Shown here: positions 39,469 through 48,058 of the stretch, piece after piece
How the letters are laid out: each line of letters starts with the position of its first letter
Numbering within the stretch: the stretch's first letter is position 1
From: an uncultured Marinobacter sp.
Lineage (GTDB): Bacteria > Pseudomonadota > Gammaproteobacteria > Pseudomonadales > Oleiphilaceae
Assembly (NCBI RefSeq): GCF_946886895.1
Contig: NZ_CAMPJO010000004.1
Span: 248,001 to 312,000, forward strand
Direction: 5' to 3'
Length of the DNA: 64,000 nucleotides
The notes under the pieces: model-generated
Told to the model about the DNA's origin: nothing
Database searches by the model: none
What the model saw: the letters and a program-made list of their open reading frames with translations, nothing else
Translations under genes and position numbers: made by a program

Positions 39469-41907
39469 TCAGGACAAAGCCCGGGCGCCAACCGGTGGAT
39501 TGTCCGCATGCCCGGGGCGGGCATTTTTGCCCAGGCGCAGGGCGTTGAGTACCACCACCAGTGAACTCAGGGACATGCCGATGGCCGCCAGCCAGGGTGG
39601 CACGAGACCGGCTGCCGCCAGGGGCAGGGCACAGAGGTTATAGCCAAGCGCCCAGTACAGGTTCTGGCGAATGATCCGTCGCGTGGCGCGGCTGGTATCC
39701 AGTGCGTTCACCAGTTGCATAAGCTGGCCATTGAGCAGGACAGCATCCGCCTTGAGCTGGGTCAGGTCGGCCGCGCTGCCCATGGCCACGGACACCCCGG
39801 CGCCAGCCATGGACGGCAAGTCGTTCAGGCCATCGCCCACCATCATGATATGCCGGCCTTCGGCCCGGAGCTGTTCCAGTACGGCCAGTTTTTGCTCGGG
39901 CGAGGCCTGGCCGATGGCTTCGTCGATACCCAGTTGCCGGGCCACCCGGTCGACATGGCCAGACCGGTCGCCGCTGAGCAGGAGCGTGCGGATACCCGTG
40001 GCCTGCAAGGCCGCGATGGCCTGCCGGGCGTCGTCCCGGGGCTGATCGTCCAGATGGAAACAGGCCAGCCACTCGCGGTCGCTGGCGAGCCAGATTTCCA
40101 TGCCGGAGTGGCCGTCCGACGCCGGCATCGGCACGTTGACATTTCCGGCCACGAACTCGGGATGACCAATGACCAGGGTCTGTTGTCCGAGCCGGCCGGT
40201 CAGGCCTCCGCCAACATGGTTGCTGATGTCGTCGATCGGTGCTCCTTTGTGGCCATGGAAGACCCGGGCAACCGGATGTTCCGAATGACTCTCAAGCCCC
40301 GCAGCCAGCCTCAGGCAGCCCGCTTCGTCCAGGGACCCCACCGGCGTGACCGATACCAGGCTGAGTTCACCTCGGGTCAGTGTGCCGGTCTTGTCGAAGA
40401 TGACGGTATCAATGGCGTTCATGGATTCGAGGGTATGCCCCCGGGTGGGCAGGAATCCCAGGCGGCGGAGGTTGACCGTAGCGGCGGTAATGGCCGTGGG
40501 TGTTGCCAGGGAAAGCGCACAGGGGCAGGTGACGACCAGCACGGACAGTGTGATATCGAAGGCATTGTCCGCGCCGGCGAGCCACCACCCCACCCAGACC
40601 ACCGGTGCGAGAATCAGCACCCGGGCCACGAATTTTCCGGCAAGGCGGTCCGCCATCAACGCGACCGGGGGTTTTTCCGACTGAACCCGGTCGAGCACCC
40701 GGAGAATGCCGGAAAGCCGGGTTCGAGCCCCCGACTTCAGTACCCGGATATCCAGCGGGTTCTCACCGTTGATGCTTCCGGCATGAACCGAATCCCCTGG
40801 ATTGCGGGTTTCGGGCAGGTACTCGCCGGTGAGGGCCGATTCATTCAGGGTAGACCGGCCGGTGACAATGATACCGTCCACCGGCAGGGTTTCTCCCGGT
40901 CGGACACGAATCAGGTCCCCGGGACGAAGCTGGTGGGCTGGCACGATCGCGGTCTGGTCGCCGTCAACGCGGGACGCAACCGACGGCTGAAAACCTGCCA
41001 GGGCATTGCCGGTAAGCCCGGCCCGAACCCGGGCCTGAAGTTCGATGTAGCGGCCGAGCAACAGGAAAAAGGTGAACATGCAGACCGACTCGAAATAGAC
41101 TTCGTCGCCGCCGGCGAGGGTGACCCAGGCGCTGGCCAGGTAGGCCAGCCCGATGGCAATCGCCACGGGGACATCCATGGTCAGGTGCCGGGTGGCGAGG
41201 TCGCGACGGGCGTTCCTGAAAAACGGCCGGGCGCTGTAAAACACGACCGGTGTGGCCACCAGCAAGCTGAACCAGCGAAAGAAGCTGACGAATTCCACGG
41301 ACAGGCCGTTGACCATTTCAAAATACAGGGGAAACGCCAGCATCATGCTCTGAAACGCGCCAATGCCGGCAACCGCCAGGCGGATGAGCATGGAGCGATG
41401 TTCGGCTTTCAAGGCCAGCTCCGCCTCATCGGCCTGGTAGGGGCGAGCGGTATAACCGAGCTCATGGATGGCAAACAGCAGATCGCTGAGCCGCGCCTGA
41501 TCGTTGGCCCACACCAGCCGGGCGCGCTGGGTTGTGTGGTTTACCGCAAACGACAACACTCCGAGCTGCTTCTGCATGTGGTGTTCCAGCAGCCAGATGC
41601 AGGCGGCACAGGTAATGCCGCCAATCAGCAACTGCGCTTCCTGGCCACCCTTCACCGGTGATACAAACGCCTCCTGAACCAGTGGATGGTCCAGCTCGCG
41701 CAACCTCGCCTGTTCGGACGCAGTCAACGGGCGCGGGGTAACGGCCTGCTCGGTTCGGAAATCGTAAAAACCCGAAAGCCCTTCATTGCGGATGGTTTCA
41801 CACACGGCCTTGCAGCCCTGGCAGCAGAAATAACGCCGCTCGCCGTCCAGTTCCAGGGTTATGGCGGGTTCGCCCGTCGCCGGTTCACCGCAATGAAAGC
41901 AAGCCAC
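39469..41907 (-). CDS. ccoI: Copper-translocating P-type ATPase for cbb3 oxidase
   Basis: P1B-type ATPase of 812 aa (CcoI/FixI/CopA2 type) that exports copper for CuB insertion in cbb3 oxidase. The N-terminus has a Cys-rich CFHCGEP and FCCQGCKAVCETI, then a heavy-metal domain with CAAC. The ion path motif is CPCALSLATP, the phosphorylation site DKTGTLTRGE and the hinge MVGDGLNDLPSMAGA. The start is GTG, 5 bp after the ccoH stop. High-affinity slow export is the family role. Confidence 0.95.
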   Translation of the reverse strand: MACFHCGEPATGEPAITLELDGERRYFCCQGCKAVCETIRNEGLSGFYDFRTEQAVTPRPLTASEQARLRELDHPLVQEAFVSPVKGGQEAQLLIGGITCAACIWLLEHHMQKQLGVLSFAVNHTTQRARLVWANDQARLSDLLFAIHELGYTARPYQADEAELALKAEHRSMLIRLAVAGIGAFQSMMLAFPLYFEMVNGLSVEFVSFFRWFSLLVATPVVFYSARPFFRNARRDLATRHLTMDVPVAIAIGLAYLASAWVTLAGGDEVYFESVCMFTFFLLLGRYIELQARVRAGLTGNALAGFQPSVASRVDGDQTAIVPAHQLRPGDLIRVRPGETLPVDGIIVTGRSTLNESALTGEYLPETRNPGDSVHAGSINGENPLDIRVLKSGARTRLSGILRVLDRVQSEKPPVALMADRLAGKFVARVLILAPVVWVGWWLAGADNAFDITLSVLVVTCPCALSLATPTAITAATVNLRRLGFLPTRGHTLESMNAIDTVIFDKTGTLTRGELSLVSVTPVGSLDEAGCLRLAAGLESHSEHPVARVFHGHKGAPIDDISNHVGGGLTGRLGQQTLVIGHPEFVAGNVNVPMPASDGHSGMEIWLASDREWLACFHLDDQPRDDARQAIAALQATGIRTLLLSGDRSGHVDRVARQLGIDEAIGQASPEQKLAVLEQLRAEGRHIMMVGDGLNDLPSMAGAGVSVAMGSAADLTQLKADAVLLNGQLMQLVNALDTSRATRRIIRQNLYWALGYNLCALPLAAAGLVPPWLAAIGMSLSSLVVVLNALRLGKNARPGHADNPPVGARALS

Positions 41908-41912
41908 TCAGG

Positions 41913-42428
41913 TCATCCTTGGGCAGACGCCTCGGCCCGGATGGACAGACCGTTTTCAGCGGGCAGCCAGGCCTCGCCTTTGAGCCGCCAGCGGTTGTCC
42001 GGGCCCCGGAGATCGTAGTACCAGCGGCCCTCGATGTCTTCCAGCAACTGACCGCGGTACTGCCCCGGCGCAATGCGCTGAAACTGGATGGTCCGGTCCC
42101 GGTCAGCCAACGTGGGGTGAAACAGGTTCAGAACCAGATAGGGAAAGTCGGCGGGTCCGTCAGCGGTATCGAGGGTCAGGGCCAGCGATCGCTGGTCGAA
42201 CTCAAGCTCCCCTGCCAGTCCGAGATCGACGGCGGCCTGGTCCCGGGCCAGTTCGAGGTTGATGGCGCGGCCTTTTTTGGAATAGTCGTCGGTGACCATG
42301 GTGTCCTCCATGTTGGAGGCTACGATGATCATGAAAGTACACCACACGATGGCCGCCAGCGGGAAAATAGTCAGAAACCAGAACCAGGGCTGGCGATACC
42401 AGGGGGCTACGGGTGTTTCTTCAGTCAT
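41913..42428 (-). CDS. ccoH: FixH/CcoH family protein
   Basis: Membrane-anchored protein of 171 aa. One helix at about 11-33 (WFWFLTIFPLAAIVWCTFMIIVAS) is followed by a periplasmic beta domain with DYSKKGRAINLELARDQAA, the FixH signature region. It is required for stable cbb3 oxidase assembly. It sits between ccoG and ccoI with short gaps, the usual order. Confidence 0.92.
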   Translation of the reverse strand: MTEETPVAPWYRQPWFWFLTIFPLAAIVWCTFMIIVASNMEDTMVTDDYSKKGRAINLELARDQAAVDLGLAGELEFDQRSLALTLDTADGPADFPYLVLNLFHPTLADRDRTIQFQRIAPGQYRGQLLEDIEGRWYYDLRGPDNRWRLKGEAWLPAENGLSIRAEASAQG

Positions 42429-42475
42429 AGTGCTCAGTCTCGGTTAAATATCAATGTCTCAAGGGCACGCATGCA

Positions 42476-43906
42476 TCAGCGCGTTGGACCCACAAATCGG
42501 CTTTCGGTTTCCAGCGACAGGGTTGGATCCGTGAGGGACTCCGCCTGAAAGTGGATTTCGCTGTTTGATTGCCCGACCGCTTCGGGCGCCACATCCACGA
42601 CCGTTGGCAGCGCCCTGTTTTCACCGCTCTCAACCCGCACACGGGTATTGGTAAGAATCTGGATACCCTCCAGGCCGCTGACAGAGATCTCAAAGGTTTG
42701 CGGTACCTCGGTCATGTTGGCGATTTTCAGGGTGTAGGTGTTTTCAATCCGGCCCTGCCCATTGAAACTGAACAGGGTACCCCGGTCGCGGATAACGTCC
42801 ATCTGCGCCGGCACGCGGGTGATGATGGTGAAGGCGATAGCGGCAATCATCAATGCCAGCACCGCTCCATAACCAAACGTTCGCGGGCGCAGTAATTTGG
42901 AAGAACGGCCTTCGAGCTCATTTTCCGTGGTGTAACGGATCAGGCCCAAAGGGTAGTTCATCTTCTCCATCACTTCATCGCAGGCGTCGATGCAGAGTGC
43001 GCAGCCGATGCACTCGTACTGAAGACCGTCACGGATGTCGATGCCGGTCGGGCAAACCTGAACACACTGACCACAGTCGATACAGTCGCCCAGCCCCACC
43101 TCGGCCGGCTCCACGCCCTTCTTGCGACCACCACGGGGCTCACCCCGGTTGGGGTCGTAGGACACAACCCGGGTATCCGGATCCAACATTACCGACTGGA
43201 ACCGGGCATAGGGGCACATGTACAGGCAGACCTGCTCGCGCAGCCAGCCGGCATTCAGGTAGGTGGCGGCCGTAAAGAAAGCCACCCAGAAATAGGCCCA
43301 CCCGTTGGCCTGCAGGGTGACGATGTCTGCCAGCAGGTCCCGGATCGGATAAAAATAGCCCACGAAGGTCAGGCCGGTTGCCAGAGCGACCAATAGCCAG
43401 GCCCCGTGCTTGGCGGATTTTTTGGCCATCTTTTCGAACGAGCGGGGTGACTTGTCCAGCTTTATCCGCTTGTTGCGGCTGCCCTCGATTCGTTCTTCGA
43501 TCCACATGAAAATGAATGTCCACACGGTCTGTGGGCAGGTATAACCGCACCAGACCCGGCCAAACAGGGTGGTGATGAAGAACAGGCCAAAAGCGCTGAT
43601 AATCAGCAACCCGGAGAGCAGGAAAAAATCCTTGGGGTAGAACGTGACACCGTAGAGGTGGAACTCCCGGGCCGGAAGGTCGAAATGAATCAGCGGCTGG
43701 CCGTCCAGGGTGATCCAGACGAACAGAAAATACATGCCCATGAGCAGCAGCAAGCTGACGTTCCGGATCTTCTGGAAGAAGCCTTTGACTTCTTTCGCAT
43801 AGATCTTCTTGCGACTGGCGTATAGTTCGACGGTTCCGGTGTTGTTGTTTTTGTTGGAGGCGTCAGAGGATGGGTCAACCTGTTTGACCGGAATCTCACT
43901 GCTCAT
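42476..43906 (-). CDS. ccoG: Cytochrome oxidase accessory iron-sulfur protein CcoG
   Basis: Integral membrane ferredoxin-like protein of 476 aa. Four to five helices lie in the first 230 residues, then two [4Fe-4S] motifs, CIDCGQCVQVCPTGIDIRDG and CIGCALCIDACDEV, and a C-terminal immunoglobulin-like domain. CcoG has been linked to reduction of Cu(II) for oxidase assembly. The ATG at 43906 has GGGAGGTAACG in front and was preferred to 43930. It follows ccoP after a hairpin and begins the assembly part of the operon. Confidence 0.95.
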   Translation of the reverse strand: MSSEIPVKQVDPSSDASNKNNNTGTVELYASRKKIYAKEVKGFFQKIRNVSLLLLMGMYFLFVWITLDGQPLIHFDLPAREFHLYGVTFYPKDFFLLSGLLIISAFGLFFITTLFGRVWCGYTCPQTVWTFIFMWIEERIEGSRNKRIKLDKSPRSFEKMAKKSAKHGAWLLVALATGLTFVGYFYPIRDLLADIVTLQANGWAYFWVAFFTAATYLNAGWLREQVCLYMCPYARFQSVMLDPDTRVVSYDPNRGEPRGGRKKGVEPAEVGLGDCIDCGQCVQVCPTGIDIRDGLQYECIGCALCIDACDEVMEKMNYPLGLIRYTTENELEGRSSKLLRPRTFGYGAVLALMIAAIAFTIITRVPAQMDVIRDRGTLFSFNGQGRIENTYTLKIANMTEVPQTFEISVSGLEGIQILTNTRVRVESGENRALPTVVDVAPEAVGQSNSEIHFQAESLTDPTLSLETESRFVGPTR

Positions 43907-43964
43907 CGTTACCTCCCGATGAATTGGCAAAGCGGGGAAGCGGGCCCGGAGGGTCTGCGGATCA

Positions 43965-44003
43965 GTTCAATCCTGTGCCCGCCCGACAGACACAGGGTTG
44001 AAC
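43965..44003 (-). terminator. Hairpin between ccoNOQP and ccoGHIS
   Basis: GTTCAATCCTGTG and CACAGGGTTGAAC form a 13-bp stem with one wobble pair and a 13-nt loop. No T-run follows. It lies between ccoP and ccoG and could partly terminate or stabilise the ccoNOQP transcript, lowering assembly-factor expression. Confidence 0.5.
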
Positions 44004-44037
44004 AGACCTGGCCGAGGGATACCCCGGCCCGGACACA

Positions 44038-44928
44038 TCAGTTCGAGAGACTGTAAACGTACGCCGCCAGAATCTGGATCTGATCTTCACTGAGGCGACC
44101 GCCCTGGGCCGGCATCTGATTCTGGCGCCCGTTGACAACGGTCTCCTTGATCCACTCGTAGGTGGAGCCATAAAGCCAGGTATTGTCGGTCAGATTCGGT
44201 GCACCAACAGCGTTGTTACCCTTGGCATCGGCACCGTGGCAACCGGCACACGCCTGGGCGAACACGGCCTTGCCGGCCTCCGCTGCCTGCGGGTCCTTGG
44301 CACGATCACTGAAGCTGAGCACATAGTTGACTACCTGATCGACCTGCTCGTTGGTCATGCCGGGCATCAGGCCCTTGGCGGGCATGTTGCCCATCCGGCC
44401 ATTGTGCAGGGTCTCCAGGATAGCTTCCGGGGTGCCGCCATAGAGCCAGTCGTCGTCCGTCAGGTTGGGGAAACCGACCTGACCCCGGGCCGCAGAGCCA
44501 TGGCAGACCGAGCAGTTGTTGGCAAACAGGCGCTGGCCGATCTTCAGAGCGTCTTCGTTGGTGGCAAGTTGAGGTACGGGGGTATCGCCGTACTGGGCGT
44601 AGATTTCGCCGAATTTCTCTTCGGCTTCGGCCATCTCGGCTTCCCACTGGTTCGTGGATGACCAGCCCAGAATGCCCTGGAAATTGCCCAGGCCAGGATA
44701 GAGCACCAGGTAACCCAGCGAGAAGAAGCAGGTTGCGAGGAACAGATAGAACCACCATTTCGGCAGAGGGTTATCGTATTCCTCGATACCATCGAAGGAA
44801 TGGCCGGTGGTGCGGTCGGTCTCGCTATCGGTGGTCTGGCTTTTACGGGTTGCCCACAGAAGCCACATACAGCCAAAAATAGTACCGAGCACGATCACAC
44901 TGATCCAGAGGCTCCAAAAGGTACTCAT
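44038..44928 (-). CDS. ccoP: cbb3 oxidase dihaem subunit CcoP
   Basis: Membrane-anchored dihaem cytochrome c, 296 aa. One or two N-terminal helices (residues 5-25 and about 57-77) are followed by two class I cytochrome domains with haem sites CSVCH and CAGCH. Methionine ligands are plausible in GLMPGM and QNQMPAQ. It passes electrons from soluble cytochrome c to CcoO/CcoN. The start overlaps ccoQ (ATGA). Confidence 0.96.
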   Translation of the reverse strand: MSTFWSLWISVIVLGTIFGCMWLLWATRKSQTTDSETDRTTGHSFDGIEEYDNPLPKWWFYLFLATCFFSLGYLVLYPGLGNFQGILGWSSTNQWEAEMAEAEEKFGEIYAQYGDTPVPQLATNEDALKIGQRLFANNCSVCHGSAARGQVGFPNLTDDDWLYGGTPEAILETLHNGRMGNMPAKGLMPGMTNEQVDQVVNYVLSFSDRAKDPQAAEAGKAVFAQACAGCHGADAKGNNAVGAPNLTDNTWLYGSTYEWIKETVVNGRQNQMPAQGGRLSEDQIQILAAYVYSLSN

Positions 44929-45110
44929 TGTTTTTTCTCCGTTTTTTCCTGTTCAAGAGTACGCTTTTCCACGTCGTCGTCGTCGAAGGGCAGGTGCGCT
45001 GCCTCGTCGTTGGCCTTTTTCCGGTGAGCGCTGTAGGCCCACCAGACAATGCCCAGAAACGCCACCATGACCAGAAGCGTATGGATACCGCGTAACTCGT
45101 TCAAATCCAT
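44925..45110 (-). CDS. ccoQ: cbb3 oxidase small subunit CcoQ
   Basis: Single-helix protein of 61 aa (MDLNELRGIHTLLVMVAFLG then IVWWAYSAHRKK). It stabilises CcoP in the oxidase. The ATG at 45110 was chosen because MDLNEL is the usual CcoQ start; an in-frame GTG at 45119 would overlap the ccoO stop. It overlaps ccoP by four bases. Confidence 0.9.
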   Translation of the reverse strand: MDLNELRGIHTLLVMVAFLGIVWWAYSAHRKKANDEAAHLPFDDDDVEKRTLEQEKTEKKQ

Positions 45111-45115
45111 GGGGA

Positions 45116-45724
45116 TCACCGTTTGTCTGAAATCACCGTACCCAACTGTTGCAGGTAGGCGACCAGAGCCTCGATTTCAAATTTACCTTTCACCTGTTCG
45201 GCCGCACCGGCGATCTGTTCGTCCGTATAGGGAACGCCCAGTGTCTGCAGGGTTTCCATTTTGGACGCGGTTTCCGTGTGATCGACCCGATTCTCAAACA
45301 GCCAGGGGAACGCCGGCATGTTGGATTCCGGTACAACGCTGCGGGGGTTGTACAGATGCTGGCGCTGCCAGGCGTCTGAGTAACGTCCGCCAACGCGGGC
45401 CAGATCCGGGCCGGTGCGCTTGGAGCCCCAGAGGAACGGGCGATCGTAGACAAACTCGCCCGCAACGGAGTAGTGGCCATAACGCTCGGTCTCCGCCCGG
45501 AATGGGCGGATCTGCTGGGTATGACACACGTGGCAGCCTTCACGGATATAGATGTCCCGGCCTTCCAGTTCCAGTGCGGAATAGGGCTCCAGGCCCTCAA
45601 TCGGCTCATTGGTTTCCTGGATGAAGAACAGGGGCAATACCTCTACCAGGAAGCCACCACTGATGGTCAGGATGATCAGCACGATCATCAGTCCCAGGTT
45701 CTTTTCAACAATTTCGTGTTTCAT
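45116..45724 (-). CDS. ccoO: cbb3 oxidase monohaem subunit CcoO
   Basis: Membrane-anchored cytochrome c of 202 aa. A helix at about 13-33 is followed by the haem site [11 protein letters not shown] (Cys at about residues 59 and 62). The typical [25 protein letters not shown] segment is present. It lies 15 bp after ccoN and directly before ccoQ. Confidence 0.96.
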   Translation of the reverse strand: MKHEIVEKNLGLMIVLIILTISGGFLVEVLPLFFIQETNEPIEGLEPYSALELEGRDIYIREGCHVCHTQQIRPFRAETERYGHYSVAGEFVYDRPFLWGSKRTGPDLARVGGRYSDAWQRQHLYNPRSVVPESNMPAFPWLFENRVDHTETASKMETLQTLGVPYTDEQIAGAAEQVKGKFEIEALVAYLQQLGTVISDKR

Positions 45725-45739
45725 CTGGTCTCTCTCCCC

Positions 45740-47170
45740 TTACGCCGCCTGGGCTGCGGCATTGTCCTGGGCAACCGCTTCTTTCTGGCGCACGGTCATG
45801 TAGGTGTTGTAGGCCATGACCAGCATGCCGCTGAGGAATATGGCGCCACCTATGAGTCGTACAAAATAGCCTGGATAGGAGGCTTCGAGTGATTCCACAA
45901 AGCTGTAGGTCAGTGTGCCGTCCTCGTTGACTGCCCGCCACATCAGGCCCTGCATGATGCCGTTTACCCACATGGCGACGATGTACAGAACGGTACCGAC
46001 GGTTGCCAGCCAGAAATGCACGTTGATCAGGCTGGTGCTGTACATGGCCTGGAGGCCCCAAAGCTTGGGAATCAGGTGATAGAGGGCACCGATGCTGATC
46101 ATGGCAACCCAGCCGAGGGCACCGGAGTGTACGTGGCCAATGGTCCAGTCGGTGTTGTGGGACAGGGCGTTCACCGTCTTGATGGCCATCATCGGTCCTT
46201 CAAAGGTGGACATGCCGTAGAACGACAGGGACACCACCAGGAAACGGAGAATCGGATCCGTCCGCAGTTTGTGCCAGGCCCCGGAGAGCGTCATCATGCC
46301 GTTGATCATGCCACCCCAGGACGGCGCCAGCAGAATCAGTGACATCACCATGCCCGCTGTCTGGGCCCAGTCCGGCAGTGCGGAATAGTGCAGGTGGTGA
46401 CCACCCGCCCAGACGTAGGTGGCAATCAGCGCCCAGAAGTGAACGATGGACAGGCGATAGGAGTAAATCGGCCGATTGGCCTGCTTGGGCACGAAGTAGT
46501 ACATCATGCCCAGGAAGCCGGCGGTCAGGAAGAAGCCGACGGCGTTGTGGCCCCACCACCATTGCATCATGGCGTCGGTCACCCCGGCGTACGCGGAGTA
46601 GGATTTAAAGGCACTGACCGGCAGGGCCAGGTTGTTGCCAATATGCAGTACCGCAACGGTAAGAATAAAACCGCCGTAAAACCAGTTCGCCACATAGATG
46701 TGCGGGCTGCTGCGCTTCATGATGGTGCCAAAGAACACCAGGGCGTAGCTTATCCACACCACCGCGATGGCGATGTCAATCGGCCACTCCAGTTCGGCGT
46801 ATTCCTTGGTGGAGGTAAGGCCCTGGGGCAGGGTGATAATGGCGGAGACCATAATGGCCTGCCAGCCCCAGAAGGTAAATGCAGCCAGGCCGTCTGAAAT
46901 CAGTCTTGCCTGACAGGTCCTCTGGACCACATAGTAGGAGGTGGCAAACAACGCCGAACCACCAAACCCGAAAATGACCAGGTTGGTATGCAGGGGGCGG
47001 AGACGACCGAAGTGCGTCCAGGGCATATCCAGGTTCATCGCCGGCCAGACAAGTTGGGACGCAATCAGCACGCCCATGCTCATGCCAACAATGCCCCAGA
47101 CCAACGTCATGATGGCAAATTGTCTTACCACCTTGTAGTTGTAAGTCAGGTTTGCATTTACTGTGCTCAT
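45740..47170 (-). CDS. ccoN: cbb3 oxidase catalytic subunit CcoN
   Basis: Haem-copper oxidase subunit I of the C type, 476 aa, twelve or more helices. It reduces oxygen at high affinity. Recognisable segments include [20 protein letters not shown], the haem-ligand [32 protein letters not shown] with the CuB histidine and [23 protein letters not shown]. It is the first gene of ccoNOQP, with an Anr/FNR-type box about 90 bp upstream. Confidence 0.97.
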   Translation of the reverse strand: MSTVNANLTYNYKVVRQFAIMTLVWGIVGMSMGVLIASQLVWPAMNLDMPWTHFGRLRPLHTNLVIFGFGGSALFATSYYVVQRTCQARLISDGLAAFTFWGWQAIMVSAIITLPQGLTSTKEYAELEWPIDIAIAVVWISYALVFFGTIMKRSSPHIYVANWFYGGFILTVAVLHIGNNLALPVSAFKSYSAYAGVTDAMMQWWWGHNAVGFFLTAGFLGMMYYFVPKQANRPIYSYRLSIVHFWALIATYVWAGGHHLHYSALPDWAQTAGMVMSLILLAPSWGGMINGMMTLSGAWHKLRTDPILRFLVVSLSFYGMSTFEGPMMAIKTVNALSHNTDWTIGHVHSGALGWVAMISIGALYHLIPKLWGLQAMYSTSLINVHFWLATVGTVLYIVAMWVNGIMQGLMWRAVNEDGTLTYSFVESLEASYPGYFVRLIGGAIFLSGMLVMAYNTYMTVRQKEAVAQDNAAAQAA

Positions 47171-47257
47171 AGCCTTACCAATGGGTTTAGAGTGAGAAAA
47201 TATGCGGGCGCAAGTATGGAGAAAGCATTAGCGCTTTGCAATGACTCAGGTCAACTC

Positions 47258-47271
47258 CTGATATCCGTCAA
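47258..47271 (-). promoter_or_regulatory. Anr/FNR-type box upstream of ccoN
   Basis: On the minus strand TTGACGGATATCAG fits TTGAT-N4-ATCAA at 8 of 10 fixed positions. Its centre is about 94 bp before the ccoN start codon, giving room for a class II promoter. Oxygen-responsive control by Anr is the norm for cbb3 operons. Confidence 0.6.
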
Positions 47272-47404
47272 ATGCGCGGAAATCAGCAACATGGCGACTT
47301 TTTCCTGTTGGAATTTCCGGAAGTTACTGACTGGGAAAGTGTCCTGGGAAAGTGTCTTTGATTCCGGTTAAATGATAGACCCTGATCACACCCGGGTGAA
47401 AGTT

Positions 47405-48058
47405 ATGGCGTTAATTTATACCAAAGGCTATGACAAGGAGCCGGATGCCGTTCTGGTACTGGCCCATGGCGCTGGTGCGCCGGCGGATTCCGACTTCATG
47501 GAGTCTCTGGCCAATACGCTGGATGGACTGGGGGTTGCGTGTGTGCGTTTTGAGTTTCCCTACATGCGAAAGCGCCGCCAGGATGGCCGAAAACGGCCGC
47601 CGGACCGGCAACCGGTGCTGGTGTCCCGATTTTCAGAGGTGCTTGACGAGATACGTGATGTGGTCCGGGAGGACCTTGGCGAGCGCTGCCCGGTTCTGGT
47701 GGGTGGCAAGTCGATGGGAGGCCGGATGGCGAGTATTCTTGCCAGTGAGCGGTCCGGGATGGACGCTGTGGTCTGCTTTGGCTACCCCTTTCACCCGCCC
47801 GGTAAACCGGACCGTTGGCGCACCGGTCATTTTCCGGACATCCGGTGTCCGATGCTGATTGTCCAGGGCACCCGGGACCCGTTCGGGAAACCCGGGGAAG
47901 TGCAGGCGCGCCGCAGTGAGCTGGCCTTGGCACATGTGCACTGGCTCGACGGTGGTAACCACGACTTCCAGCCGCTGGCCCGGCAAAAACAGAGTCAGGC
48001 CAGCCTGATAGCGGAGGCCGCCCGACAAACCCGGGCCTTCATCGACGCACTCCGTTAG
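47405..48058 (+). CDS. Alpha/beta-fold hydrolase (TEX30/KANL3-type)
   Basis: Small cytoplasmic hydrolase-fold protein of 217 aa. The oxyanion region is LVLAHGAGAPADSDF, the nucleophile elbow GGKSMGGRMAS, the acid GTRDPFG and the histidine DGGNHDF, so the triad appears complete. The ATG at 47405 (GGGTGAAAG upstream) is preferred; ATG 47372 is possible. The substrate is unknown. It is convergent with and overlaps the diguanylate cyclase gene end by four bases. Confidence 0.85.
   Translation: MALIYTKGYDKEPDAVLVLAHGAGAPADSDFMESLANTLDGLGVACVRFEFPYMRKRRQDGRKRPPDRQPVLVSRFSEVLDEIRDVVREDLGERCPVLVGGKSMGGRMASILASERSGMDAVVCFGYPFHPPGKPDRWRTGHFPDIRCPMLIVQGTRDPFGKPGEVQARRSELALAHVHWLDGGNHDFQPLARQKQSQASLIAEAARQTRAFIDALR

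Noticed and set aside
39715..41661. 648-aa open frame antisense to ccoI
   Set aside because: It mirrors a well-conserved P-type ATPase in a GC-rich codon context. The translation shows no family pattern and is rich in Gly, Arg and His, typical of antisense frames.
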